Shown here: positions 34,996 through 47,118 of the stretch, in pieces
Numbering within the stretch: the first letter of the stretch is position 1
How the letters are laid out: every line of letters begins with the position of its first letter
From: Hansfordia pulvinata
Lineage: Eukaryota > Ascomycota > Sordariomycetes > Xylariales
Length of the DNA stretch: 64,000 nucleotides
Direction of reading: 5' to 3'
NCBI GenBank assembly: GCA_006538405.1
Contig: BJKQ01000012.1
Span: 159,001-223,000, forward strand
Made by a program: the position numbers and the translations under genes
The notes under the pieces: model-generated
What the model was told of the DNA's origin: nothing
Databases searched by the model: none
Seen by the model: the letters and a program-made list of their open reading frames with translations, nothing else

Positions 34996-35029
34996 CCCCC
35001 CCCCCCCCCCCCCCCCTAAAAAAAAAAAA
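34996..35029. repeat. poly-C/poly-A homopolymer tract
   Basis: About 21 C followed by T and a run of about 11 A. Exact length is unreliable because such runs are often misread. Confidence 0.8.
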
Positions 35030-37033
35030 GGAAACTCCTCCTCACCAGACTCCAAAAAGCTTCCCCCGACTACGCCGGCGGCGAAAGACATCAGTCACAC
35101 CCAAGGAGGTGCGGTTGCGTTTTTGGATTCTTGCCCCCCTGTGTGGCGAGGCCAGGTTGAAGCTGTTTCTGAGTGTTTCTCCAGTCACCGCTTGAAGCAG
35201 TCGGCCATCACTGATAAGCAGTCGGCTGCTGCGACGCTGGAGCGCAGGGATCGAACCTGGCCATCGCCTTGTCGCGACCTAAGAGGCGAGTACACATCAC
35301 ATGCCTGTTCGCTTCTTCTGACGGCGGGCAGACCCTGGTCCTGTCACAATGCAGATCTCCCTGCAATACCTTTCTTGACAGGCAGCAGGCGTGGGGTGGG
35401 CAGCAGATAATAGGCCGCGCGGGGAACCCTGAAGTTTGAGGCATCTTTGGACGGGGCCCCCGTACAATCCGGGGCCCACCCGATAGAAGACCACCTACTC
35501 GGATGAGTACTTGAACAAGGTCCGCCATGTCTGCCTCCTGGCGCGGAAAAAAGCTGCCGACCTGCCTGACCTTGTCTTCTCCTTCAATGGTTCTTCACAG
35601 AGAAGGCTCGCGTTCGCTGAGGCGCAGCGGAAGCTATCGAGATCCGCGTAGCCCCAGGTGAAGTTGCCCCCTCCTGCTTGCAGAGACCCCGACTGAGGGG
35701 GCCAGCCGCCCCACGATTGCCAATAGCCGCGGCGGTGGCTTGACTACCTTAGGTACTCTACTCGAGCACTCGCATAGTAATGACCCTAGAACTCGCAGTG
35801 TGTCGATAGGCCCCTCCATCGCCTGGCAGGATTCGCGTCTTTGTCTCTGTCTGGTTTAGAACCCACGGGTCTCCCCCGGAGGCGGGCGGTTCCTCCGCCC
35901 CGGGACGCACGCATAACGCGGCAGGGACCAGTTCGGGAAGATTCTCATCATCAGTCTAGAAGTCCAGACCAGCCCTGCGACGAGCCGGTGGCTTAGAGAT
36001 CCCGCCGTCTCGGTCCTCGCCGGGAAACCCGATTACAAAGCCGCGGCTCAGTGGTGACTCCCAGTCTGGCAGGCGGGCAATCCTGGCAGGCCATCTCTCG
36101 ATATTCAGTGTTCAGTGTCTGCAGAGAGAGTCCAGGCTGCAATCCAACGGGCCGACGGGCTCGGTCAAGGGCCGGTCTGTCGCGTCGCCACGCGAATAAG
36201 AGAGCCCTCGAGCTGCCCCGAGAGAGAGGTGCTGCCGCTTCCCCGGGCTCTCTTCGATGGCAAGAATGCAATCACGAATACGGGTGCCTAGGAGTCCTTG
36301 CCGTCCTCGGGGCCCGGGCCTAGGGGCCCCAGTCTGCCAGTGTTACACAGCGAGATCGCGGCGGATAAGCCCCCCCCGCGCCAAGGCTTGAGCGTTGCCT
36401 CTCCGTGCGACTATTGTGAAGTGGCAATTTGCAAGCGGCATCGTTGCCAGCCATTTCTTCGTCGTGAGAGCGACTCGTACATCATGCCTAAGGTATCACG
36501 CGGAGCCTAGCGGTTCAAATTGCCGCGTGGCGTAAGGTGGCAACTCGGTCTGCGAGAGAATAAGCTCCCCTCCGTGGGCCGCGGTGAACGATTTAGTGTC
36601 TTGAAGTTGGGGGCATCTCTAGTGGCGACCTCTGCCACCGTTTGTAAGTGCTGAGTACCCGGCGGGCAATTATCCATTATAGGAAGTGTGTTATCTAACG
36701 CAGCACATCACCCAGTTGGACAGTACTGGTGATAGCCCAGTCAACACCGGACCTTCCGGGGAAACAATGACTATGCTTATCTTGCTGCAGGAACTGGGCA
36801 GCTCATTGCATCACCGTGGCCCGGACTGGGAATGCCATCGGTTCGTACCTACTTGTTCTCTCTTCGCCGCTCTCGTGACTTGTCTGCGGACGGGTTACAG
36901 ACTCACCACGGTGCGGTATAGCGAGCAGTGGCCCCTCAGCCAGCCGACGACACGGCTTGGCAGTGCCCACTGCCCAGATAGTCCCGAGTGCGGAATTATT
37001 AAGCCCGTTTTGGACCAGTACAATTATATACTG

Positions 37034-37053
37034 CCCCCCCCCCCCCCCCCCCC
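37034..37053. repeat. poly-C homopolymer tract
   Basis: About 20 consecutive C. A second such tract lies 2 kb upstream at 34996. Confidence 0.8.
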
Positions 37054-37644
37054 AGCGGCGGACATACTGTGACCAAGTTCTCCGTTCGCACAAAGATACG
37101 GCACATGTCATCACTGAGGCGAGGGGGCGCGCTCACGGGTGCCATGCGAAAGATCTGGAGGCGACAGAGCCCACAGAACCGTGCTCCAGTCGCAAAGATG
37201 CCTGCACTCATAGTAGTGTGGACAGTCTCGCAATAGGCCGCCTCTGGCATAGCTGCGAGGCAAGACCATTCTCAGGGTGGCCATTGTTTGCCCCCTGCCC
37301 CCCTGCTAAGCCATTGCACTTCCGGGTGTCAGTGGTCACTCCTTTGCAGATCGTCCCGAAACGGGTGAGCCAGGCATGCTGTCGAGTGGTGACGAGGGAA
37401 ATAGCGAGTGAATCGCCTCGTTTTCGGGTTGTGTGATTAGGTAGGTACGGAGTCCACGGGCGGCCGTGGAGCTGGTTCCGGAGGCAAATGGAGGCGGCGG
37501 CAAATCGACGGGCGTTCTGCCACCACATGCCTCGTCAGGCCAAGCCGGGTGGTTTCGAGTATTCAGCGCATTGGATGGGGTAAACAATGGGCCAGTATGC
37601 TGGACGACTTGGCCGGGTTGTGAGGAAACGATCCGTACAGCATC

Positions 37645-37650
37645 TATAAA
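37645..37650 (+). promoter_or_regulatory. TATA box of the secreted cysteine-tailed protein gene
   Basis: TATAAA 138 bases before the ATG at 37788, followed by a pyrimidine-rich leader (37680-37780) and a Kozak-like CAAAATG. Position and context are typical of a strongly regulated fungal promoter. Confidence 0.55.
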
Positions 37651-37787
37651 GACACACTGCGAGGACGGTGTTCTCTGCCTCGATTTTACAGCATCATTCC
37701 CATTCTCTCCTCACGGCTTTTACAGTTTACCCCTTACACAGACCGACACAGCATACCACCACTCCCCCTTCCCACCTGCAAAGCAAA

Positions 37788-38410
37788 ATGAAGCTTCTGG
37801 CGGTTTCGCTTTTCGTGGCCGCGGCCCTGGCGTCCAAGGTGGTCAAAGAACGCGCGGTAAGTTACGCCTATTCTGCGGGTTGCACCGGCAACCACGCCCC
37901 GTCCGCTCGCCAGACACTGATGCCCATCATGTCGAACAGTTCCTCGACGAGAGGCTGGGCTTCAAGATGCGAGTCGCCGCCCTGCCCCGGGACCCGGAAG
38001 GCTACTTTCACCTGGCGGACGACGGCGTGCTGCGCTCTCTGGGCCCCCAGCACGAGGTCCTGGGCTACGTGCCCGGGTCCAACAGGGACATCATGGAGCG
38101 GATCAGCGAGTGGCCGATCGAGTCGGAGCAGGAGCACCTCCGCGAGGTGTTCAAGGGCGTCGACGGCCGGGAGGTCAAGGAGCCCTGGATCCTGCCCGAG
38201 GCCCTGATGAACCCGACGGCCAAGCGGGACCTGTCCGCCGGCACGAGCGAGCGGCGCGACGTGTTCGAGCGCGACCCCGCCAAGGTCTACAAGCGCGCCG
38301 GCTGCCCCGACAGCGTCCGGTGGCACAAGTGTTCCAAGACGGAGAAGTGCTCGGACGACAACTGCACCTGCGAGTACGAGGACAGCCTGGACACCGGACG
38401 CTGCAAGTAG
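37788..38410 (+). CDS. small secreted protein with six-cysteine tail (effector-like), 2 exons
   Basis: Exons 37788-37856 and 37940-38410 give 179 residues; the 83-nt intron has a GTAAGT donor, CACTGATG branch region and AACAG acceptor. The signal peptide is MKLLAVSLFVAAALAS. The body (residues 24-144) has no cysteine and is charged (RVAALPRDPEGYFHLADDGV; EALMNPTAKRDLSAG). The last 35 residues hold all six mature cysteines, at 145, 154, 160, 165, 167 and 178 (pattern C-x8-C-x5-C-x4-C-x-C-x10-C). A dibasic KR precedes the first of them by two residues (VYKRAGC), a possible Kex2 site that would free a compact disulfide peptide. No family recognised. Exported, perhaps host- or competitor-directed; the function is inference only. 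Confidence 0.8.
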
Positions 38411-39755
38411 ACTCGGGTCGACGGGCAACGGATATCGAGAGAAAGGGAGTAAAAGGAAAAGCCCGGGTATGCCACCGGCTGGGAAGCAGCGAGAGCACAC
38501 CTACCTACCGACTTTACCTACATAACGTCACCTAACACAAGAACCTGGTCGGCAGCGGCTGGCGCCCAGGGGCAGGGGCAGTGGGAGTGGCAAGGTGGTG
38601 TGGCCAGATAGGTCATGTTCTCTCTCTGGAGGGGGAACACGGTACTGAGGCGTGTGCGATTCCATGTATGAGCGAGATTAGAAAGCGTTAGAGCTCAGCT
38701 GCAGAGTGGCAATAGATTTCGGTTTTGTTTCGAAGGTGCTGTCTACCTGTCGGGGCAGAGGTGAAGACGCGCACATTGCCTCGCCCCCAGCCCCACGGGA
38801 CTGCCAGAACTCCATAAAGACCCGGTGAATGGCGGAGAAGCTGAAAAGTATGCCCTCGTAGGAGGTAGGTAGGTAAAGTGGTTTGGACGTCACCACGAAC
38901 TTGGCTCTTGAGAGGGGGGGCGATATCTCCCCTGTACGAGTATCTAAGCTGAGCTGACCTGAGAGTCTAAGACATGACGAGGCGAAACATCGCCACGCGG
39001 CGGGATTGCGCGGGGGTTTCTTTGCGCGAGAGGCTACAGAGCCAGGTACCCCCGTCACCTGTGAATTACTCGTACCTTAAGTATTGGAAGTACTCGTACT
39101 CGAGTACCTCCAGCTGGTTTGCGAGGGCATCCAATTACATGTAGGTTGCCTGGGTTGGAATATATCCGTAAAGCAAGCAAAGCAAATCAACAGCGTCTTC
39201 TCGTCAACATCGCGATGTCTCTGCGGCGTGGCATGTCTTAGTCACTCGTCGGCGCGACTCGGATCCGATGGCGGTCAGACGATGGATCTTTGCTGGTTGG
39301 CAACTCTTCGGGATGGAACGAGAATCACCAGCCTCTTCCTTCGGAGCCCCACCCCCACCCTCAGATGCCTGGATGCGACTGCGACTGGCCGACAATGATG
39401 TGCTTGCTGTCTCGAGAAATGTGCTGGCAGCCAGCCCGGCTCCTCCTCGTCGTACGAGACGCGCACTGGGATACGTCTCCTGGGTGCTGGCTGGCTTGGA
39501 TCATACAGAATCCCTGGTGACCTTGGCCAAGCTTGATGGCAAAATTCCGTGCGAGTTTACCTGTCATGGATCTCGCATTTTATCTGCCATGGATCTCGTT
39601 CATGTCCTCCGCAGGTACGAGTACCTAGCGGCAACTGGTTCGTCTTTTCGCCGCAATCCCAGACACGGAAGAGACGAGCTAGGAGCTGGACCCTGGCTCT
39701 GAGATTATCGCTCCACCAGGCAGGCCATTGGCAGCGCTCGGACTGCACAGCCTGG

Positions 39756-39785
39756 GGGGGGGGTCCATCTCTCTCTCTCTCTCTC
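39756..39785 (+). repeat. poly-G plus (CT)n tract
   Basis: About 10 G followed a few bases later by a (CT)n run of about 9 units. Confidence 0.75.
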
Positions 39786-40034
39786 ATATCTGGGCTTGCG
39801 TGCTTGCCTACAATAAGGCCTGAGCTACTCGTATCCAGCTTTCCATTAGCGGCGGCAACTGTGAGGTCGTCGATGCAGCGGTCAGTGGTTCCGTTTGTCC
39901 TGCGGGAGCCCTCGACGCTTGTGCCAGTGGGGGCTCAGACTCGTCTTGTCCTAATTCACGAGAGGTGAAGTGCTTGTACTGATCCCGCGAGACGTAGGGC
40001 CGCGTTCTGACCGCCTTGCTGGTTGGCTCTCCTT

Positions 40035-40103
40035 CTCTTTCCCAGTTTCTCTCTCTCGCTCTCTGTCTTTCCCAGTTTCTCTCTCTCGCTCTCTGTCTTT
40101 CCC
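40035..40103 (+). repeat. two copies of a 31-base CT-rich direct repeat
   Basis: A unit beginning CTTTCCCAGTTTCTCTCTC and ending CGCTCTCTGT occurs twice in tandem, and the first bases of a third copy (CTTTCCC) follow. Confidence 0.75.
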
Positions 40104-41149
40104 TTAACCGGATAGCCGCGCAACACCAACCGGAACCGAGCGACTGGGCTTTCGTCCGTCTCGTTGTTACGCGCACGAGTAGTATTGGTTTGTCTCTACC
40201 GGGTGGGACGGCCCCGCTGGTGTCATCAACCGCTTACCTATCTACGCTACCATAGCCCTACCACTTATTAGTTTGTGCTCAGCCCCAACACCTACCCAGC
40301 AATACGGGTTTCTGGGTGGAAATGACCCCGGCTGACTCTGGATTCCCAGCCATTCACAGCTGCGCGGAAGCCAGATCCAAGGGATGGAGCTGAGTCGGCG
40401 CAGGGCGTAGGGCCCGATCTAGTCTCGGAACTGCTAGGTTCTCTGGTTTTATTCACAGCATCCAGGTATATGATCACCTCGTAACCCCAGGTAATGCCTT
40501 TCCCGGCCGAAATGGGCAATATCCAATCGCAATGTCCACTTCCATTTCCAACGGCCTACGAGGAATCCGGTCGGTACCTCTACCTAACCTTGCGGAAGGT
40601 ACGAGTGCCGCCTCCCGCTGTCCCGGGCACATTTACAGTGGGAAGGCACGACACGACCTGGGAAGGGGGAAAGTGAAGGTTGAAGATACGAGTACCTACC
40701 TAGGTATGTACATCTGCCCGGCACGGGTAGTAAGGTATATGTAGTCCCGCGAGTCTGGAGACGAAACTAGAGGTACCCAGAGGGCACAGAATCTAGAACC
40801 AGAATACGAGAGGAAACTGCATCCATCGAGAGAAGAGGAGACGGGAGGAATGTGGTACATGGTTTCACCATAGAATGGCTCCCAGCTCCCGTACCGCATG
40901 TAGGGCGTACGAGTGAGTACAAGAGGAGGAGGCAACCACGCCGCCATCCATGCCGGCATCCAATCCCCGCCATGAGCTTCATCAGGGCTATCTCCCCTGC
41001 TCGGGTCGCGCAAGGTCGGTGGGGAAGGTCAACCACCTCACGAGGCCCACGAGTACATACATGACCTCTTCAGCCGCGCCTCCGCATCAGAGCATCTGCA
41101 ACTGCAACCGCATTCACAACCACATCCAATTCACCTGCACCTTGACTGC

Positions 41150-41283
41150 AGCTGAAGCTGAGCCGAGCTGAGCCGCGCCGAGCTGAGCTGAACCGAGCTG
41201 AACCAAACCGAATTAACGAGACTTGTTCCCACCAGCTACCACTCAATGCGAGTGCTGATCGGACTGGCTGACTGACTGACTGC
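41150..41283 (+). repeat. short tandem repeats upstream of the DUF3433 gene
   Basis: Degenerate repeats of GAGCTGAGCC / GAGCTGAACC span 41150-41210 and a (GACT)n run lies at 41264-41283. Both are within about 240 bases of the ATG, probably in the promoter or 5' leader. Confidence 0.6.
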
Positions 41284-41387
41284 AACTCGACGCGACGGGA
41301 CCCGCGAGCCGCTGGTGGAGGCGTGTGGTGTGTGCGCCTTCCGTCCCTGCTGATGCCTGCCACGGTGCCGCCTCCCGCAACCTCGAC

Positions 41388-44300
41388 ATGGCGGACGGCC
41401 GCGTCCCCGTATCGCCGGGCTTCTCCGACTTCACCACCACCGAGACGGCTCCCAACCCCGACGACGTGTCCGACCTGTCGAGCCGCTCTTCCCAGCGAGC
41501 CCGCGCGCGCGCCTCCCGCAGGCTCGCCCAGACCATCCCCTGGCACGACCACGAGGCCGAGGAGTATCGCAGCATACCCGCAAGCGACCATGACCATGGC
41601 CACGGCGAGGCCGACTCTCTGCAGCAGCACGGCCAGGAGGACATTCGGCCATGGCAAGGCGAGCCAGACATTCTGCAGCGGCAGGGCGAGGCGCATGATC
41701 TGCAGCGGCACGGCGGGGCGGATAGCCTGCAGCACCACGACGAACCCGATGTTCTGCAACAGCACGGCGAGGCCGACTTTCCGCACCATGGCCAAGCTGC
41801 CGGCAACCTGTCACCATCCCAGCTCAACTACGCGTCCGTGACCACTCCGCTCACCGCGGCACGCGATGCGTCCACCACGCAGGCCGCAGATGTGCCGTGG
41901 GATGCGCACCGCATGTGGAACTCCGTGTGGCTTCACGCCTGGGTTCTGCTCTTGTTCGCGGCCACGTTCCTCGCCATGCTGCTGGTCATTGTGGTTCTTT
42001 TCCACGTGTCCGAGACAAACCAGGGCCTGAGTGCCGAGGACGCCACCAGGCATTACGGCTGGACCTACGGGCCAACCGTGGTCCTGACCATCGTCTTGAG
42101 CTTGTGGAACCAGCTGGATTACTCCGTCAAGCACTTGATGCCGTGGGCGGAACTGCGAAGAGGTCCAGAAACTGCGCCCAAGACGGTGCTCCTGGACTAT
42201 ATCACCCCCGTCTGGGCCCTCAGTCTCTGGCGGGCGGCGAGAGCCCGGCACTGGGCCGTGATAGCGTCGATCCTCGGCGTCTTGCTCATCCAGCTCACCA
42301 CCGTTTTCTCCACCGGCTTGTTCTCGCTGGAGCCGACGTCCATGGCCAAGGACGGGGTTCCGCTGATCACGAACAACGTGTTTGATGGGTCGAGTTTCCG
42401 CCTCAACAGCACAGCTTCCAACATCAAAGCGGACCCGACCATTCAGTACTATGGAGTGCGCCTCCAAGGGCTTCCGTATCCTGCCGGGGTTGGCCCGGAC
42501 TTTGCCGTGGTCGAGTTTGAGCCCGCAAACGGCACATCAACGCCCCCCGGCACCAACTACACGGCTGTGGTGCCCGGTGCCGCTGTCGACTTTGACTGCG
42601 AATACCTTCCCGGTCTGAATGGAACAAAGGCCAGCCTACCGTGGTGGAGCATCATGGGCTCTTTCTTTCTCACCAACATCACCACGCCGTCGTGCAGCTT
42701 GACCAACATTATTGTGGCAGAGGGCCCTGATCATGGTGTGAGTCGGGACAGAATCCAGTAGTCTGACACCACAGCTAACTCCAGTCCAGATGTATCACGA
42801 CGAAGCCGCCGATCAGGCATACATGGGCTACATGAAGGACTATATCTGTGACCCCGAGATCGACTACTCGGGACCGCCCGACTCGCTGCCGCAGCCGGCC
42901 AATGCGTCCGCGGAGCACCGCATAGTCATGTCCGTTGCCGATCTCCGCCTCAGCCCATACAACCCCATGAGCAACGGGCCCGAGTACATATACATCAACA
43001 ACCTCACCTTGGCAGTCTGCAAGCCCTCTTACTCGCTCCAGGACAACAAGGCCACTTATCTCAACAGTATGGACGGGTCCGAGAAAAAAGTCCAAACTGC
43101 ACCAGTTTCCGATGCGTCAACATCGGAGATACCCGGCTTCCCAGTCCGTGGCCTCGGCGCCGCAGTACAGCGGTCTCTGGACAAAACCTACCTTGGACCA
43201 GGAGGCGACGACTGGAAGCTTTCAAAGCAGGTCGAGCCCTTCTTCCAGATTCTATCGGCCATGAACGGCAACCAGACGATCGGTGTCTTCATGGACCCAC
43301 AGCGTCTGATTGACAGCGGCTCCGAAGCTTTCAAGGGCATCTCGAGCCAGCTGATCCACAACTACATGATGCCCTCGACCAGGGGCGCCATCCAAGGCCA
43401 GCTGCTGTACACCGAAAATCGTCTCTGGGTTCGGCCGCTTTCATTCGCGTTCATGGTCGCTTTTCTTGCCATACTCGCCCTCGTTTCTCTTGCACTCGTT
43501 TTCGTCCGCCCTTGGAACGTGGCCCCAAGAGAACCGGGCCCCATCGCCGGGTCCGCGAGCATACTCGCTGCGAGCCCAGGTCTGATACCGGTCATGTCCG
43601 GGCTCGCCATGGCTAGGACGAGGAGAATCAAGGAGAGACTCGCCAACATCCGCTTCCAGAGCCGCCTAGCAGGAGACCCGAAGCAGCCGCGATTCACTAT
43701 AGAAGCCAGCGAAAGCACCATTGAGAAAGGATCCGCTGCCTCCATCCGAGCTTCTTCCACCAAGACCCATTGGTGGCGCCCGAGTTCCACGACGTGGTGG
43801 TTCCAGGCTCTCGCGCTGCTGGTGCCAGCGGCGGTCATCATCGCTCTCGAGGTGATTCAGCGCAAGTCCGACATGTACCAAGGGTTTGTCGACGTCAACC
43901 CCGACGGGTTTGCCAACACCCACGCCCTTGCCACCTACGGCCCGGCAGCCATTGCCTTTGCCATTACGGCCATGTTCGCCAGTGTCCGCCTGTTTGCAAG
44001 TATCCTCGCTCCCTGGATGGCGTTGAAAAAGGGTAGCGCCCCCGCGTCGCGCTCGCTCTACTTGAACCTGACCAACCGACTGCCGCCTCACCGCCTCTGG
44101 CTGGCAGTCACCAGCGGCAACTTCGGTGTATTCGTCATCTGCTTGGCTAATGTCGTTGCGGCCTGGCTCCCAGCAGTCGTGTCCGGCCTGTACGTGGTGG
44201 TTCCAGTGCCGATCCCGACCATGGTCACGCTTCAGCAAGCCGACGTTTTCAACTACAGGGCCAATAATCTGTTCTACACGGACAACAACGCCGGCACCAC

Positions 44301-45771
44301 GACCGGACTGATTGTGTACAACAACCTGTCCTACCCACAGTGGACGTACGAAGACCTGGCGATGAACGCCTTCGAGTCTGTGGACTTCAATCTCGACAGT
44401 CTGCAGCCCGGAACTCAGGCTCCGTTTCTCGCCACCGTCACGGCGGCGCGGCCCGGGTTGAACTGCACCGTGATTCCTCAAAGTGCTTTGCGTACGAAGA
44501 ACGGGCTGGGAGGATACGAGGGCACTGCCACCATGACTCTCAATGCCACTATACCCTGGCCCTGCGACCACGCCAACCCGTTCGCCGAGACCGCGTACTG
44601 GGCGCAGCAGTTCAGCCTGCCCAACGACACAACCCCCGTCTACTTTGGCCGTGCCTCCGTGCTGGCGTGGGGCAATGAGACTGTCCAGGGGTCTGGCTAC
44701 GTCGATACGCGCCTGGACGTCTCCCTGGCGACCAGTTGGGCTCCCGATGCCGTGGCCAACTGGGTTGGCGGATACGGCTGTCCGTCGTTTGCCGTCACCG
44801 TCGGCCGTGCATCAGCCACCCCCAGGCGGAAGAAGCTCAAGGCCGGCGGAAAGAAAGACGAGGATGAGGAAGACACCGAGCAATTGTTTGATTTCGACTT
44901 TGACGTGGCTACCGTGATGTGCCGCCAGCAGATCCAGAGCGTCAGCACAAACGTCAGCCTGGCACTCCCGTCAATGCAAATCACCCCCGGGACGATGCCG
45001 GTCACCGACGAGTCGACGGCGCGTTATCTTGTCAACCACTACAGCGAGCACGACTTCACCAGCACCACATTCGAATACCCCATCAACGCCATGCTGCAGA
45101 CGCTCACGTCGGCCACGGCCAACCGGACGGTCCCCTTGCCGAGTGGTGAAGCTGATGCCTCATCGAACCTCAACGACCTTGACTCATTCGTTACGGTCTT
45201 GGCCACGGCCAACTCTACTATGCAGATTGAGAATTTGGCAGGTGCCGCTCACGCCGATCGCGTGACGGCCGCGGCGAACGATCTGTACCGCAAGTACATG
45301 GCTCAGGCCATCAGCTCCAACTTCCGCACCACGGATCTTTCCGCCAAGATCAGCACGCCCGAGGCGGCAGCGGCCACGGCAGACATCTTGCCCCAGCGAA
45401 CGCAGGTGCAGGTGCCGGGCAGGTCACGGCTGCAACAGCAGAACGGGCCCAAGGCCGCACTCCAGGCCATGTTGGCCGTGATGATGGCGTGTCTGATACT
45501 GGGTCGGTTGCTAATGTGGGACATGCAATCTGTCGTGCCACACAACCCCACCACGATTGCCGGAGGGATCTCCTTGCTTGCGGAGGGAGAGGTGGCAGCG
45601 CCGGGCCGGGGGCTCCTCCCGGTGGGAGCCGAGTGGGCCAGTGACGCGGCAATGCGAGCGGCTGGCGTGTTCGAAGGGTGGCTTTTCAGTCTTGGCTGGT
45701 GGGAGAGCGGCGGATTGTACAGGTACGGAGTCGATATAGGTTGGATCCAAGAGGGGCAAGCCCAACAATGA
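41388..45771 (+). CDS. DUF3433-type multipass membrane protein, 2 exons
   Basis: Exons 41388-42737 and 42790-45771 give 1443 residues; the 52-nt intron (GTGAGT ... CTAAC ... CCAG) keeps frame. An earlier in-frame ATG at 41325 is possible, but MADGRVPVSPGFSDFTT is the likelier start. Residues about 74-135 are a 9-residue tandem repeat (EPDILQRQG, EAHDLQRHG, EPDVLQQHG). Membrane segments follow, for example AWVLLLFAATFLAMLLVIVV, then AVIASILGVLLIQLTTVFST. Large, Asn-glycosylation-rich ectodomains occur twice (around NGTKASLPWWSIMGS and NDTTPVYFGRASVLAWGN), which fits the duplicated DUF3433 architecture. A short Lys/Glu-rich segment (KKLKAGGKKDEDEEDTE) lies in the second. Found in Pezizomycotina; function unknown. 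Confidence 0.85.
41607..41792 (+). repeat. 27-bp coding minisatellite
   Basis: Seven near-copies of a 27-bp unit (last one 24 bp) within exon 1 of the DUF3433 gene. Each encodes a 9-residue unit of the type E-(A/P)-D-x-L-Q-x-H-G. In-frame length means copy-number change would not break the gene. Confidence 0.8.
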
Positions 45772-46086
45772 GCCGAGAGATCAAGGATGGCCGGTGACGG
45801 ATGGTGAGCGGCTGGATCCCGGCATGTAGCGGTTTTCGCCCCGCATAGTGAACTTATAATGAAGCAAGATAATTCCATTTTTTTCTACAATTATGCGGGC
45901 CCTGGGCGGCGGCCCCAAATGATGAGGCGCTCGCTTGATAGTAGAACGCAGCACAGTGCCCTTGACCGCAGTTGCGACGTCATGCACCTGCACGCACAAC
46001 ATGAGCGTGTACAAGAGGATCCGGCACGAGGGCCGCCGCGTTGCTACGGGTGTCCCCCACTCTGCCAGACGAGACAAAGAATCGTT
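45772..46086. other. convergent intergenic region
   Basis: About 315 bases between the stops of the DUF3433 and GST genes. Nothing recognised. Confidence 0.4.
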
Positions 46087-47112
46087 CTACGCCGCGGAGG
46101 TGGGATCGGCCTGCACGCCGTCCTCGATGTCGAGCTCCTCGTAGTAGCGGTAGAGGCCCAGTGAGTAATCCTGGCGGCGTTCGCTGGCGAGGTAGTCGCT
46201 GATGCGGGGGCGCTGCTTGACCTCGGCGTAGAGCTTGAAGACCAGGGCGTACTTTCCCGAGTTCTCGGCGACGGCCAGGGCCTTGCGGAACATGAATTTG
46301 ATGCCGTCGATGCACTGCGGAAATCGGAGAGATCGCACGCGCGAGGAAAGAGTCAGCATACGGCAGTCGCGGGCACGGGGGGAGGTGTGGAAAGGAGGAG
46401 GGCAAGACCAGTCAGGAAAGGTTATCCAAGGTAGATAGGTTATTACTGACCTGGAATAGGACCAGGTCCGCGTAGGTGAGGTCGCGGCCGTACAGCCAGG
46501 GCCCCTCGCCGCTGCTCTTGCTGGTCAGGACGCGCTCGAAGTAGGCGAGGAACTTAGGCAGGCGGTTGGCGACGTAGTCGCGGCTGCGGCGCAGGCTTTC
46601 GGCCTTCTGGTCCTCGTAGTACAGGCCGCTGGCGATGGGGTGGTGGCAGTCGTGGGCCTCGTTGCTGAGCCCGTCGAGGGCGGTCAGGGCGAGGGCGTTG
46701 ACGCGGTAGATGCCGTCCGGGTCGTCGTCGTCTCCCTCTCCCGCCGCCCCTCGCCGCCGCCGCCGCCGCCGCGGCCGCCGGGCTTGGGGGCGAGGCCCAG
46801 GCGCGGGCCGAGGTAGAGCAGGATGTTGGCGGTCTGGCTGATGACGAGGTCGCCGTGGCGCAGGATGGGCGGGGCCAGCGGGGGCGGGTTGTGCTCGTCG
46901 CCGATGTTGTCGGCGGAGATCTGGGCCGTGACGGCGGCCACGCACTCGTCCTGGCCGCCGGGCAGCTGCGCCGTGTCGGTGTAGGCGGCGCCGGCCTCCT
47001 CGAGGGCCAGGCGGACGTACTCGCCGCGGCCCGGGATGCCGGGCCAGTAGATGAGCTCGTAGGGGACGTCCTTGGCGGACCTCTGCCGCTTGGCGGAGGG
47101 CGAGGACGACAT
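46087..47112 (-). CDS. glutathione S-transferase, 2 exons, with an apparent 1-nt frameshift
   Basis: Exon 1 is complement 47112-46451 and exon 2 complement 46314-46087; the 136-nt intron has a GTCAGT donor and CGCAG acceptor. The N-terminal thioredoxin-like domain reads ELIYWPGIPGRGEYVRLALE and later SQTANILLYLGPRLGL. The helical C-terminal domain reads NEAHDCHHPIASGLYYEDQK, WLYGRDLTYADLVLFQ and CIDGIKFMFRKALAVAENSG. Between the domains, in a (GGC)n tract near 46738-46760, the frame changes as if one G were missing; with it the protein is about 296 residues. It conjugates glutathione to electrophiles, probably in the cytosol. A (CAG)n tract lies directly upstream of the chosen ATG and would encode poly-Ala if an upstream start were used. 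Confidence 0.82.
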
Positions 47113-47118
47113 GGTGCG

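Larger units (their letters stand above)
32801..37787. other. 5-kb gene-free region with homopolymer tracts
   Basis: No gene supported. It contains a 21-base poly-C tract followed by poly-A at 34996-35029 and a 20-base poly-C tract at 37034-37053. Copies of the dispersed TACGAGTA-type motif occur near 33281, 33448 and 33633. A tRNA-like GGTTCGATCCC box on the minus strand near 35250 is not part of a foldable tRNA. The last 150 bases are the promoter of the secreted protein at 37788. Confidence 0.45.
38411..41387. other. 3-kb gene-free region rich in simple repeats
   Basis: No gene supported. It holds the densest set of TACGAGTAC/GTACTCGTA motifs (38934, 39072-39110, 39615, 40592, 40687, 40908, 41051), a G run and CT repeat at 39756-39785, a duplicated CT-rich unit at 40035-40103, and short tandem repeats at 41150-41283 just upstream of the DUF3433 gene. 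Confidence 0.5.

Noticed and set aside
35235..35330. Minus-strand GGTTCGATCCC resembling a tRNA T-loop (B box)
   Set aside because: No matching A box and no acceptor-stem partner at the right distance; only four T-stem pairs form.
36420..36540. GGTTCAAATTGCC, a second tRNA B-box look-alike
   Set aside because: No cloverleaf could be drawn upstream; no A box.
43666..44571. 301-codon minus-strand frame
   Set aside because: Antisense of the DUF3433 gene, no conserved motif.
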